IMG/VR virus record: IMGVR_UViG_3300032309_000911
Coordinates: 1-64,000 of that record
Strand: one strand, 5' to 3'
DNA length: 64,000 nt
Source of the DNA: a virus
Below are positions 14,715-22,912 of the stretch, piece after piece. Position numbers and translations under genes: made by a program. Under the pieces are notes generated by a model that was not told the origin of the DNA, did not search any database, and saw only the letters and a list, made by a program, of their open reading frames with translations. Position 1 is the stretch's first letter; each line of letters begins with the position of its first letter.

Positions 14715-15011
14715 TTAACCTATTTGTTCTTCTTTTTTAGCTTCTAGTTTTTTAGTTTCAATTTTTTCTTGTGTTCTACCGTAAGCAGATATACCTAATA
14801 CGGCACCCATGCAAATATGAAAGAATCCAGCACCTTGCAACGTTAATGGATTCCATTGTGTAAACACAATTTGTTTTAAATATGTTGCTTGTGCTAAATT
14901 CCATAGAATTGGAAATATTACAAAATCAAATGCACATACAGCAAGATATAACCAACCCATTGCTGGACGCCATTTAGTATTAAAACTTGTTTCTTTATTT
15001 TCTAAACTCAT
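14715..15011 (-). CDS. Holin-like three-span membrane protein (GTA holin family type)
   Basis: A 98-residue protein: 'KWRPAMGWLYLAVCAFDFVI' at the start, then 'FPILWNLAQ', and a later span 'FFHICMGAVLGISAYGR', with a basic C-terminus. The W-R-P-x-x-GW opening, the F-P-I-L-W segment and a short cytoplasmic tail are typical of the '3TM holin for gene-transfer release' family (PF11351 type). It would make the inner-membrane lesion that lets the M15 or other hydrolase reach the wall. It lies inside the tail operon, far from the hydrolases, and its ATG overlaps the stop of the 42-residue gene. Confidence 0.78.
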   Translation of the reverse strand: MSLENKETSFNTKWRPAMGWLYLAVCAFDFVIFPILWNLAQATYLKQIVFTQWNPLTLQGAGFFHICMGAVLGISAYGRTQEKIETKKLEAKKEEQIG

Positions 15012-15136
15012 TGACTCTCCCTTTGTCTTTTTTCGTTTTCTTCTTTAATATAGGCCACCAATAGTGATACGTAAATATCACGCTCCCATGGTAACATATT
15101 TTCAATCTCAGTTAATGAATATTTATGATGATTCAT
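15008..15136 (-). CDS. 42-residue small tail-operon protein
   Basis: Starts 29 bases after the gp26 stop and overlaps the holin-like ATG (ATGA). The core 'LPWERDIYVSLLVAYIKEEN' has the shape of small conserved proteins that follow gp26 in T4-like marine phages. A baseplate-hub assembly role (gp51-like position) is possible but unproven. Confidence 0.65.
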   Translation of the reverse strand: MNHHKYSLTEIENMLPWERDIYVSLLVAYIKEENEKRQRESQ

Positions 15137-15165
15137 TAATGCAAAGTTAGTTTCGAAGTAGGCCT

Positions 15166-15903
15166 CTAGGCTGCTGTGGGCGAGGCCAATTCGAAAAAAT
15201 CTGCAATTCCAGTTAATGTTACTTTACTTTTAACACCTGTTTTAGGATTAGTTATTTCAACTTCATGTTTAAGTCTAGGCATTGTATCAAAAAATGATCT
15301 AATCTTAACAAAGGCTTCTTGTGGTAAAGATTCTACAAATTCTCTTAATTCTTCTTTAGTTGTATCTTTTGCTGGATATATTTTATCACCTTCAAAAATA
15401 TGATCTATACAATCTATTAGTATATTAAATATACTTTCTATTTGTACATTGTTTATATTCTTGCCCACTTCATAATTTTTCAGCGTAGGATATCTTAATA
15501 CTAAACCTAAATTCTTTTTAGGATCTATTATTATTTTATTTGTATGATCATCATCAACCTGAACTTCAACTTTAGTTAAATCAACTTCTGTTTCAACATA
15601 AGTAACACCATCATCAGGACATATTGTCCTAAATTTTGCTATTTCTGATACAGATTTTGCTCTTACATTTAAAAATATATATTCTAAATCAAATATAGGC
15701 AAAGAATCTACATTTAAAGAATTGAAAGTACAAGCATTTACTATATCTTTTAAAGCATTAATCATTTGCTGATTATCACCTGTTTCTAAAGCAATAAACA
15801 ACACCTTTTCTTCTTTTACTAGAAATGGTCTGTACTTGATTTTTTTATTTTCTGATGGTAACGTCAATTCATACGTAGGCACATCAATCTTTGGTAACGC
15901 CAT
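15166..15903 (-). CDS. 26: gp26-like baseplate hub subunit
   Basis: A 245-residue protein (T4 gp26 is 208) with the T4 baseplate-hub pattern: 'YRPFLVKEEKVLFIALETGD' at the N-terminus, a central 'RTICPDDG' turn, 'GLVLRYPTL' and a C-terminal helical part ending 'LTGIADFFELASPTAA'. It belongs to the hub module that forms under the tail tube. It has a good Shine-Dalgarno (AAGGAG) and lies between gp54 and the small 42-residue gene. Confidence 0.85.
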   Translation of the reverse strand: MALPKIDVPTYELTLPSENKKIKYRPFLVKEEKVLFIALETGDNQQMINALKDIVNACTFNSLNVDSLPIFDLEYIFLNVRAKSVSEIAKFRTICPDDGVTYVETEVDLTKVEVQVDDDHTNKIIIDPKKNLGLVLRYPTLKNYEVGKNINNVQIESIFNILIDCIDHIFEGDKIYPAKDTTKEELREFVESLPQEAFVKIRSFFDTMPRLKHEVEITNPKTGVKSKVTLTGIADFFELASPTAA

Positions 15904-15920
15904 AATTAACTCCTTTTATA

Positions 15921-16910
15921 TTATAAATTAAGTGGTGGTAAATTACCGAATGGAGGGAATACTCTACCACCTGTAATACCCCCAATTGGAATACGTCTTT
16001 TTAATCCTTCTAATACATCTATACCAGCACGTCTTAATTCTGGTGGTAATTTATTTAGAAGGCCTCCAAAAGCACCATATCCACTTTTAACTGTAACATC
16101 TCTAAATGCAGGCGATCCAACTTCTATATTGCCTGCCTTATCTAAGAAATAGTTAACCCAATATCTAAATGTAAATGTTACATTAAATGTTTGAACAGCA
16201 TTAGCTTCGTAATTATATTCAACAGGCCCTATAATTTTAGGGAATACATCATATAATTGAACGGCATAAGTTATATCATCTCTTTCATTACGACTAGCAA
16301 ATTGACCTAATTGGTAAATATTTACATCTGATACGTAATTATCGTAAAAATTATAATTATTAGATTGATTGCTATATACAGCTGATTGCCATAATTCAAA
16401 ATACGATCTTTCTCTTAAAAATTTATCTGTATAAAATGTTGCTTGAATATCAGCAGATTTATGATCAAAAGCAATTTTATATGCTGGCCCATGATGTCTA
16501 ATTTCTTTTGTTTGTATATCTCTATCAGGCATAGCAATAGCAGAACAAAATGCTTGAACTCTCCTTTGATTTGCTTTTTGAACTGCCTGCATATCACCAG
16601 CAGATTTGAATGTAGTTAGTTGTTCGTAGTTATCGCCTGATATACCTTGTTGTGTTGGGTCATCTAATCCTGTTAAACCAGCACCACCACTTTTTGGTAA
16701 ATTAAACTCAACATAAAATCTTGCCTTACGAGCAAAACCTTCCGCTTCATTAACATATGATTGAAAGCGGCCAATAGTAGTTTCAGGATTTCCACCTGGT
16801 TTTTGTCTAAAGCGTGGATCATTTTCCACATTATCAAGTGAACGATCACGTGGTAATCCTAATCTTATATCAAAACCACCAATACGAACACCACCTCTTA
16901 AAATTGCCAT
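15921..16910 (-). CDS. 54: gp54-like baseplate/tail-tube initiator
   Basis: A 329-residue protein (T4 gp54 is 320). 'GFARKARFYVEFNLP' near residue 57 resembles the N-terminal beta-structure shared by tail-tube-like proteins, and the C-terminal half has 'VQLYDVFPKIIGPVEYNYEA' and 'FNVTFTFRYWVNYF' typical of the gp54/gp48 tube-initiator fold. It should sit on the hub and start tail-tube polymerisation together with gp48, whose gene lies divergently close by. Good Shine-Dalgarno; one-base overlap with the preceding gene. Confidence 0.75.
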   Translation of the reverse strand: MAILRGGVRIGGFDIRLGLPRDRSLDNVENDPRFRQKPGGNPETTIGRFQSYVNEAEGFARKARFYVEFNLPKSGGAGLTGLDDPTQQGISGDNYEQLTTFKSAGDMQAVQKANQRRVQAFCSAIAMPDRDIQTKEIRHHGPAYKIAFDHKSADIQATFYTDKFLRERSYFELWQSAVYSNQSNNYNFYDNYVSDVNIYQLGQFASRNERDDITYAVQLYDVFPKIIGPVEYNYEANAVQTFNVTFTFRYWVNYFLDKAGNIEVGSPAFRDVTVKSGYGAFGGLLNKLPPELRRAGIDVLEGLKRRIPIGGITGGRVFPPFGNLPPLNL

Positions 16911-17464
16911 TAGATCATACTCCTTGATGAACTATATACACGAGTATCAGTTGCACCTTGAAATTGTTGTACAGGTAAATAACATGCAATAGCGGCCTGT
17001 GTTAAATCTATTTTTAAAAATCTTGATCTAACATGTTTATACAAATATTTTTTAATAGTTGGTTTAACTAATGGTATAGATTTAACTCTACGCCAACTAA
17101 CATCTAATCTTGTAGTTGAATCTAATTTATTGTTTGTAGCCCAACGTTGCATATTTTCTAATAACCTTAATCTTAGTACAGGTGGTAAATAGTGAAAATT
17201 TAATCCACTAAACCCTCCTGGTATTACTTCTAAAGGCAATACTAATGGAAAAGTATCATAAAAAGGCAAAGTTTTTTTATATTTTGGATCATAAAAAAAT
17301 AAATTCAATAAACCAATATTTGGTCTTGCTGTTAATTTGCCTTGACTCATCAGTTTGTTAGCAGTTATTCTATCTGCTACAGAAGATATAGCTTCTTTAT
17401 ACCATGTTGCTGATTTTGTTGTATCTCCTTGTTTTTTAACAAGGTTGTCTAATATATTTGCCAT
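16910..17464 (-). CDS. Conserved virion-assembly protein between gp4 and gp54
   Basis: A 184-residue basic protein. The segment 'LLNLFFYDPKYKKTLPFYDT' followed by 'VIPGGFSGLNFHYLPPVLRL' is a signature I recognise from many T4-like phages, in some annotated as DNA end protector (gp2) and in others as hypothetical; I cannot decide which is right. Its basic, Arg/Lys-rich C-terminal half would suit nucleic-acid or head-neck contact, in line with neighbour gp4. The promoter-like CATAAATA just upstream suggests near-leaderless expression. Confidence 0.65.
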   Translation of the reverse strand: MANILDNLVKKQGDTTKSATWYKEAISSVADRITANKLMSQGKLTARPNIGLLNLFFYDPKYKKTLPFYDTFPLVLPLEVIPGGFSGLNFHYLPPVLRLRLLENMQRWATNNKLDSTTRLDVSWRRVKSIPLVKPTIKKYLYKHVRSRFLKIDLTQAAIACYLPVQQFQGATDTRVYSSSRSMI

Positions 17465-17470
17465 TTACTA

Positions 17471-17478
17471 TATTTATG
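17471..17478 (-). promoter_or_regulatory. Late-promoter variant CATAAATA (minus strand)
   Basis: On the minus strand CATAAATA lies six bases before the ATG at 17464, the same spacing as at the exact late promoters of 8933 and 29325. One mismatch to TATAAATA, so moderate. Confidence 0.45.
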
Positions 17479-17913
17479 TTAGTTATAGACACCTATATCT
17501 TTTTCAGTGAATATTTTAAACTCCAAACCTTGTCCTTCGCAATATGTTTTGGCTGCAGTCCATTTAGCTTGATTTTTAAGATATTCTAATTGTTCACGTA
17601 CAAAGTATTTGGTTTGTTTTTTAGGTGCTTTTGGTGGGAAACATTGTTTATATGGTTTAATTTCTACCATATATTTTTTACCATTTTTTAACTTAAAAAT
17701 GAAATCTGGAAAGTATCTATGAATACGATAATCAATAGGTGATCTATATGTAATAGGCATTTCTTCACTTGCCCAAAATTCTACATGATCATTTTTATCC
17801 AAATAAACCATCATGCGTCTCTCTAATAGTGAACGATATACTATTCTATTAGGATCACCAACGTATTTTTTAGGGTGTATTGGTTTATATATTCCTTTAT
17901 AACTCTTTGTCAT
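17479..17913 (-). CDS. 4: gp4-like head completion protein
   Basis: A 144-residue protein (T4 gp4 is 150). 'NPRK'-type start 'PIHPKKYVGDPNRIVYRSLL' continuing as 'ERRMMVYLD', then 'YFPDFIFKLKNGKKYMVEIK', which also has the look of a TnsA/PD-(D/E)XK-like core (D and E-x-K). Gp4 completes packaged heads before tail joining. First gene of the minus-strand tail operon. Confidence 0.88.
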   Translation of the reverse strand: MTKSYKGIYKPIHPKKYVGDPNRIVYRSLLERRMMVYLDKNDHVEFWASEEMPITYRSPIDYRIHRYFPDFIFKLKNGKKYMVEIKPYKQCFPPKAPKKQTKYFVREQLEYLKNQAKWTAAKTYCEGQGLEFKIFTEKDIGVYN

Positions 17914-17919
17914 ATCACA

Positions 17920-17927
17920 TATAAATA
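17920..17927 (+). promoter_or_regulatory. T4-type late promoter of the gp48 operon
   Basis: Exact TATAAATA in the divergent gap between gp4 and gp48; leader of about 19 bases with AAAGG before the ATG at 17952. A CATAAATA variant on the opposite strand (17954-17947) could serve gp4. Confidence 0.78.
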
Positions 17928-17951
17928 TTACTATTAATCATAAAGGTATTT

Positions 17952-19121
17952 ATGGGCTTAGGAAAAGTCGCTAATATAGTACAAAACAATTTAGGTAATC
18001 TTACAGGTGGTGGTTTAGTAGGTGTTGTAGGTGGTATTGTTGGTGCTGTATTAGATAAAGGTAAAAATAGCGTACAGACAAATGCGGCTGCGGCTAAAAT
18101 ATTAAACAAATCTCCATTAGAATTAAACGACACAAGTCCTACTTCTCACATGAAACAAAATCCATACGAATATGGCACAGTATGGTATCCTGAAAATGTA
18201 CAAAATTTAGGAACAGGCCATTACATGTTGTTTGATATCATTGTAAACGACAAAACTACATATCAAAATACAAAATTTAATAATACTAAAATTAATCCTA
18301 ATAAAAATGGTGTCATCAATAATTTTGGTTATGATACATCAGATCAAGCAGGTTCGCAAAAAGGATTTTCAAGTAGAGTTGCAAAATTAAAAACAGGCGA
18401 AAGTAGAATTACACAATTATCTTCAGGCATAAACAAATTTGGTAAACATACACATAATTTTGTAACAGATACAGTCGTACTTTATACACCACCAGGATTA
18501 AAAACAAGTTATAAAGTAGATCACGAAGGTGCAGAAACAGGTATGTTAGGTAATTTAGCGGGTTTTATAGGTGGTGGAGTTCTTACTTCAACAGGAGAAT
18601 TAGCAGGTAGATTAAAAGAAACAGGCTTACAATTTGCTACTGAAGTAGCAGCTATGGGTTTAGCCATAATACCGGGTGGTGGTGATTTAAAAGCAGTATT
18701 GCAAAAAAATACAGGCAGAGCATTTAATAATAATTTAGAAATGACTTTCAGAGGTGTGCCTATGAGAGAATTTACATTTACCTTCGAATTTGCACCTAAA
18801 AATAAAAGAGAATTGAAAAGCGCACAACAAATAATTAATTTATTTAAATTTCACATGCACCCAGAATTAGGTTGGGGAAATGATTTTATAGTACCATCAG
18901 AATTTCAAATGACTTACATGTATATGGAAAACCAAAACTCATATATTCCTAAGATTAGCCGTTGTGTGTTAAAAAGTTTAGATTTACAACATGGCGATGA
19001 AGGAGTGTTTAGTACGTTTGTAGCAGATGAATTTGGTGCTGCCCCTATCTATACTAAAATGACATTAACTTTTGCTGAAACAGAGATAATGACCAAAAAA
19101 ACAATAGCAGACGGAATGTAA
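17952..19121 (+). CDS. 48: gp48-like baseplate tail-tube cap/junction protein
   Basis: A 389-residue protein (T4 gp48 is 364). Gly-rich N-terminus, then 'DTVVLYTPPGLKTSYKVDHE', 'NNLEMTFRGVPMREFTFTFE' and 'FAPKNKRE', and 'FKFHMHPELG', all characteristic of gp48, which caps the hub and nucleates the tail tube. Followed one base later by gp53. Confidence 0.88.
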   Translation: MGLGKVANIVQNNLGNLTGGGLVGVVGGIVGAVLDKGKNSVQTNAAAAKILNKSPLELNDTSPTSHMKQNPYEYGTVWYPENVQNLGTGHYMLFDIIVNDKTTYQNTKFNNTKINPNKNGVINNFGYDTSDQAGSQKGFSSRVAKLKTGESRITQLSSGINKFGKHTHNFVTDTVVLYTPPGLKTSYKVDHEGAETGMLGNLAGFIGGGVLTSTGELAGRLKETGLQFATEVAAMGLAIIPGGGDLKAVLQKNTGRAFNNNLEMTFRGVPMREFTFTFEFAPKNKRELKSAQQIINLFKFHMHPELGWGNDFIVPSEFQMTYMYMENQNSYIPKISRCVLKSLDLQHGDEGVFSTFVADEFGAAPIYTKMTLTFAETEIMTKKTIADGM

Positions 19122-19122
19122 A

Positions 19123-19656
19123 ATGTATTTTTCTTATTTTCCAAAAGGCCTATACGATTTAAAAGGTGATGGCAATACAAAATTAGTTACCGATTTAATG
19201 CGTAGAATCAAAGTTAGATCAAAAATTTTAAATCAAGCAAGTTTATATGATTTGTATGACGTGCCTGAAGGAGAAACACCTGAAATGACTGCATATAAAC
19301 ATTTTGGTAGTACTTCACTTCATTGGGTTATATTGTTAACAAATGACATAACAGATAGATATTATGGGTGGCCTTTAACAACAAATGAATTTGAAAACTA
19401 TTTAACAGAAAAATATACAAATCCAGACGGCATACATCATTATGAAATTCAACAATCAAGTGGCAAAACAACAAGTGAAGGCCCAAGTGATTATTCATAT
19501 TTAATAGAAGTTAACAGTGATACGCCAAATGCTGTATCAGTATCTAATAGAGAATATGAACAGAGAATACAGGATCAAAAAAGACAAATCAAATTATTAA
19601 ATACAACATATTTACCTGCTTTTTTAGAAGAATTTGAAAACTTAATGGCAAAATAA
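19123..19656 (+). CDS. 53: gp53-like baseplate wedge subunit
   Basis: A 177-residue protein (T4 gp53 is 196). 'MYFSYFPKGLYDLKGDGN' and 'YKHFGSTSLHWVILLTNDIT' followed by 'DRYYGWPLT' form the gp53 signature; gp53 joins wedges around the hub. It is packed between gp48 and the hub gene with 1-base gaps. Confidence 0.9.
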   Translation: MYFSYFPKGLYDLKGDGNTKLVTDLMRRIKVRSKILNQASLYDLYDVPEGETPEMTAYKHFGSTSLHWVILLTNDITDRYYGWPLTTNEFENYLTEKYTNPDGIHHYEIQQSSGKTTSEGPSDYSYLIEVNSDTPNAVSVSNREYEQRIQDQKRQIKLLNTTYLPAFLEEFENLMAK

Positions 19657-19657
19657 A

Positions 19658-21154
19658 ATGAACATATATGATACACTTGACGTTGGTGAAATAAACAGAC
19701 CCGGCGATTATAAATTATCCGACATCAATTTAATATCTTATCAAAGCGAAGATAGAAGTTCAGAACCATTTAAAGTAAGTATTGAAACACTTGTTGTAGA
19801 TATGAACATCTATGAAAGCATACACAATAAAACTTTATCTGGCAACCTATTAATCGTTGATAGTCAGAACGTAGTAGGTACATTACCTCTTACAGGCCAC
19901 GAAAGATTGGAATTCAAATTCTTTACGCCTTCATTATCTAAAGGTTACGATTTTAGTGTTGCAAATGGCAATCCAATGTATGTTTACAAAATAAGCAAAA
20001 GACAACAGGTAAATCCTAGAGCACAAATGTATCTATTGCATTTTTGCAGTAAAGAAATGTTACAAAACGAATTAGTTGTTGTATCTAATGCACAAACCGA
20101 TACTTACGCCAATATGGTTGCCAATATCACCAGAAATCCTGATTTTTTAAATTCAGCAAAGAACATTTATATTGAACCATCAATTGGTTTACATAAACAC
20201 ATATTTACACGAATAAGACCTTTTGATGCCATTGATACATTGGCACTTCAAACAAGAAGTGAAAAATATTACAATTCAGGTTATTACTTTTATGAAACAG
20301 GAGATGGTTTTAATTTCCGTTCGTTAGAAAGTATGTTAGCCGTAGAGGCCAATACAGCCAGACCTGCATTGGCCACTTTTAGACCTAAACCTGCCAATAT
20401 AAGAGACGGCGGTAATAAAGATATTAAAAACGAAATGCAGATTGCCATGAAATACACAATCACAGATCAATTTGACACATTAAAGAATTTAAGAAATGGT
20501 GTATTTGCATCTAAACTTATTACACATGATCAATTAAATAAAACCATAGAAGAAACAGTTTTTGATTATAATGTAGAATACGAAAACTTTATACACACCG
20601 AAAATGGGCCAGATGGTACAAAAACAGACAACACAAGTATATTACCATTACACAAAAGAGAAGGCGCATTTTTATCAGACTTTCCAGAACCCACATTATA
20701 TCTATGGCCGCAAACATCACAAACACATTATACAAATAACACGCCAATAGAGATTGCACCACAGAAAGAGATATTACAAAGGCGCCTATCGCAAAGACTG
20801 GCCTTTACATCATTTAAATTAGAACTTACTGTGCCAGGATTTACAGGTTTACAGGCAGGTGATCTTATTACTTTTGAAATGCCTTCTTATCAACCAGTAG
20901 GCGAGGCCGAGGCATTAGACAGAGATCCATACGTATCAGGAAGATATCTGGTTACTTCTATACGCCACCAATTAAATCGTAGAATGAATAAACACATAAT
21001 GGTCTTAGAGTGTATGAAAGACAGCGTCCGAAGACCTTATCCTGAAGAAAACGTAGATACATTTATAGGTAAAGAAAAAGAACGTAGAGGCGTAATAGAT
21101 ATATACGAACTAGACAGAATTTATACAAATTCTTTAGATGGTATTTTTAGTTAG
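19658..21154 (+). CDS. gp27-like baseplate hub protein
   Basis: A 498-residue protein. The N-terminal part ('YESIHNKTLSGNLLIVDSQN') and central 'IRPFDAIDTLALQTRSEKYY' with 'GYYFYETGDGFNFRSLESM', plus a C-terminal 'VPGFTGLQAGDLITFEMPSY' beta domain and 'SGRYLVTSIRH', follow the layout of gp27/VgrG-type hub proteins of marine T4-like phages. Longer than T4 gp27 (391). Its position directly before gp5, with which gp27 forms the central puncturing complex, supports the call. Ends at a terminator-like hairpin. Confidence 0.72.
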   Translation: MNIYDTLDVGEINRPGDYKLSDINLISYQSEDRSSEPFKVSIETLVVDMNIYESIHNKTLSGNLLIVDSQNVVGTLPLTGHERLEFKFFTPSLSKGYDFSVANGNPMYVYKISKRQQVNPRAQMYLLHFCSKEMLQNELVVVSNAQTDTYANMVANITRNPDFLNSAKNIYIEPSIGLHKHIFTRIRPFDAIDTLALQTRSEKYYNSGYYFYETGDGFNFRSLESMLAVEANTARPALATFRPKPANIRDGGNKDIKNEMQIAMKYTITDQFDTLKNLRNGVFASKLITHDQLNKTIEETVFDYNVEYENFIHTENGPDGTKTDNTSILPLHKREGAFLSDFPEPTLYLWPQTSQTHYTNNTPIEIAPQKEILQRRLSQRLAFTSFKLELTVPGFTGLQAGDLITFEMPSYQPVGEAEALDRDPYVSGRYLVTSIRHQLNRRMNKHIMVLECMKDSVRRPYPEENVDTFIGKEKERRGVIDIYELDRIYTNSLDGIFS

Positions 21155-21164
21155 GCTGAAAGAA

Positions 21165-21200
21165 TCTCAGAGTCCGACCGCTCCGAGACCGAAATTTTTT
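21165..21200 (+). terminator. Rho-independent terminator after the hub gene
   Basis: TCTCAGAG (21165-21172) pairs with CTCCGAGA (21181-21188), one A-C mismatch, followed by a T6 run at 21195-21200. A second hairpin GGCCAT-ATCA-ATGGCC lies at 21216-21231. Confidence 0.65.
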
Positions 21201-21409
21201 AGGGCTATGTAGAAAGGCCATATCAATGGCCACCTTACATAAGACGAGAGAATGGCCCACTAAATATTAAAGATAACTTATGAAACAAGTGAGTATAATA
21301 TGCAAATGAATATAGAAACCATAAGAATATGCAATATTATATCTCCGATAGGTTATGTAAGATATTATATTAAGATTATATTCTAATGGTATCAGAGGAG
21401 GCCAAAGAG

Positions 21410-21547
21410 ATGAGTAAAGTAATTGAATGGTTAATGAACCTGAAAGATAAAGTCGTGCTAGCGCACTCCTTGTCTAATTGTATATGGGTTTATTACGGTG
21501 CCATTGCGTTTTGTGTGTTTTATATGGTGGCCAGATGGCCTGCGTAG
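21410..21547 (+). CDS. 45-residue single-span membrane protein
   Basis: ATG at 21410 is preceded by GAGGAGG (21395-21401), a strong Shine-Dalgarno about 8 bases upstream. The product 'MSKVIEWLMNLKDKVVLAHS' continues into a membrane span ('YYGAIAFCVFYMVARW'). It is the only well-supported gene in the 462-base interval between the hub gene and gp5; the rest of that interval (21206-21409) has hairpins and only a weak 28-codon frame at 21300. Base composition is higher in GC than in the neighbours. Confidence 0.6.
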   Translation: MSKVIEWLMNLKDKVVLAHSLSNCIWVYYGAIAFCVFYMVARWPA

Positions 21548-21567
21548 AAACGGAGAAATAGGTAAAA

Positions 21568-21624
21568 ATGACGTGTGTTGAAGTGTTATTATCAGGCGAG
21601 CTAACGAAAGGCCATTATGTATAA
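21568..21624 (+). CDS. Possible 18-residue leader peptide before gp5
   Basis: ATG at 21568 opens an 18-codon frame ('MTCVEVLLSGELTKGHYV') that ends eight bases inside gp5. A GGAG lies 16 bases upstream, which is far for a Shine-Dalgarno. It could couple translation to gp5 or be chance; confidence is low. Confidence 0.3.
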   Translation: MTCVEVLLSGELTKGHYV

Positions 21625-22693
21625 CGAAAACTTTATGGGACTAGGAGGGTTTTACTGGTTCTCTGGCGTTGTAGAGGATAGACAAGATCCTCTGAAAGCA
21701 GGCCGTGTTCGTGTAAGAATAGTTGGCCAGCATACAACAGACAAGTTAATATTACCTACGGCCGATTTACCATGGGCCTTAGTGATGTTGCCAGTAACGG
21801 CCAGCGGCGTAAGTGGTATAGGAAATTCGGCGACCGGACTACTCGAAGGGAGTTGGGTGTTTGGGTATTTTCGTGATGGGTTGAGATGCCAAGAGCCAGT
21901 TATATTAGGTAGTTTACCAGGTAGGCCAACCGAGCCCTGTGAACCTTCTAAGGGTTTTAATGACCCAAGAGGTTTATTACCCAAATATGTAAATGAGCCT
22001 GATGTCAATCGTCTGGCCGTACATGATCCTTTAAAACCACATCCTAGTCTGGCCATCAGAGAACAGGCCAGAACGTTAGGTGTACCAACGGCGGACTTCA
22101 ATCCTTATACAGCAGCGGACGGATCGGTTATATCAGCATCGGACGGAACTACATGGAGTCAACCTGAGTTGCCTTATGCGGCCGTTTATCCATACAATCA
22201 TGTATATGAAAGTGAATCTGGCCATATCATAGAGTTTGATGATACAAAGGACAACGAGAGAATACACCTTCGCCACATGTCCGGTACAGGTACAGAGATT
22301 CACCCCAATGGCGACCAGACCACCATTACCAAGAATATAACAACAATCAACAATGGCCAGTCTAACCATTATATCACAGGCGACTCTAATACCACTATAG
22401 ATGGCCACCATAAGTTATTCATTAACAAATCAGGCGAGACCAATAACCACTACGATATACACATTGGGCCAAATGCCTCTATTAATATAATTGTAGAAAC
22501 AGGTGATATAAACCTTGTAACTGGCCAAGGCAAAGTAAATGTAAATGCAGGCGGCGATTACAATCTAAAGGTTGGCGGTAATATGACAGTTACAGTAGCA
22601 GGTGAGTTTAATCAAAGAGTAGATGGTGGTTCTATATTAAACACATCAGGCACTGTGGTCATCACAGGTGAGACAATTGATCTTAACCCATAA
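21617..22693 (+). CDS. 5: gp5-like central spike, lacking the lysozyme domain
   Basis: A 358-residue protein (T4 gp5 is 575). The N-terminal OB-fold shows 'YWFSGVVEDRQDPLKAGRVR' and 'LPWALVMLPVTASG'; from ~residue 230 short repeats such as 'GDSNTTIDG', 'NVNAGGDYNLKVGGNMTV' match the triple beta-helix needle. The T4 lysozyme insert is absent, as in marine relatives, so wall digestion on entry must come from another protein or be unnecessary. The gene is conspicuously GC-rich (a sample line, 22021-22080, is 28/60 G+C) compared with about 20-30% elsewhere, and favours GGCC-containing codons. AAAGG precedes the start. Confidence 0.87.
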   Translation: MYNENFMGLGGFYWFSGVVEDRQDPLKAGRVRVRIVGQHTTDKLILPTADLPWALVMLPVTASGVSGIGNSATGLLEGSWVFGYFRDGLRCQEPVILGSLPGRPTEPCEPSKGFNDPRGLLPKYVNEPDVNRLAVHDPLKPHPSLAIREQARTLGVPTADFNPYTAADGSVISASDGTTWSQPELPYAAVYPYNHVYESESGHIIEFDDTKDNERIHLRHMSGTGTEIHPNGDQTTITKNITTINNGQSNHYITGDSNTTIDGHHKLFINKSGETNNHYDIHIGPNASINIIVETGDINLVTGQGKVNVNAGGDYNLKVGGNMTVTVAGEFNQRVDGGSILNTSGTVVITGETIDLNP

Positions 22694-22902
22694 TGACGGC
22701 CAGCAGTAGCTGGAGCAAAAGTCTAATCTATAAAGACTCATAATGGTATACTACAACTAAGACAGGCCTTTATTCTAAAGCAGGCCTCTATGATATTCCT
22801 ATAGGAAACCTCGGAGGTTCCAGGATCTGTTAAAATGTTGATAGTATCTTTAGTGGCGGAAAATTTCCTGGTATATTTTACGTGTTCCAGGTTTATATCT
22901 AA
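22693..22902 (+). pseudogene. Remnant of a small gene interrupted by two in-frame TAA codons
   Basis: One reading frame starts at the ATG overlapping the gp5 stop (TAATG), gives 16 codons ('MTASSSWSKSLIYKDS'), TAA at 22741-22743, then 29 protein-like codons ('TKTGLYSKAGLYDIPIGNLG'), TAA at 22831-22833, and 22 more codons ('NVDSIFSGGKFPGIFYVF') to TAA at 22900-22902. All three pieces are in the same frame and look like ordinary coding text. I read it as a decayed gene; short separate peptides or chance are alternatives. It lies in the GC-richer segment with gp5. Confidence 0.5.
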
Positions 22903-22905
22903 ATA
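22898..22905 (+). promoter_or_regulatory. Late-promoter variant TCTAAATA before the IscA-like gene
   Basis: TCTAAATA ends eight bases before the ATG at 22913; the expected start is about two bases before the ATG. One mismatch to TATAAATA. Confidence 0.45.
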
Positions 22906-22912
22906 GTAGTAT

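Noticed and set aside
21165-21231. Possible tRNA-like structure
   Set aside because: The hairpins do not give a cloverleaf with anticodon and T-loop consensus; a terminator fits better.
21300-21386. 28-codon + strand frame between the hub gene and gp5
   Set aside because: No Shine-Dalgarno sequence, AT-biased composition and no recognisable text; left out as a gene.
21617-22693. Lysozyme domain in gp5
   Set aside because: The protein is 358 residues and goes from OB-fold to beta-helix repeats; no lysozyme motif is seen.
22835-22906. 23-codon frame starting ATGTTGATAG inside the broken gene
   Set aside because: Another frame of the same stretch looks more protein-like and continues the interrupted gene; the Shine-Dalgarno candidate is too far away.
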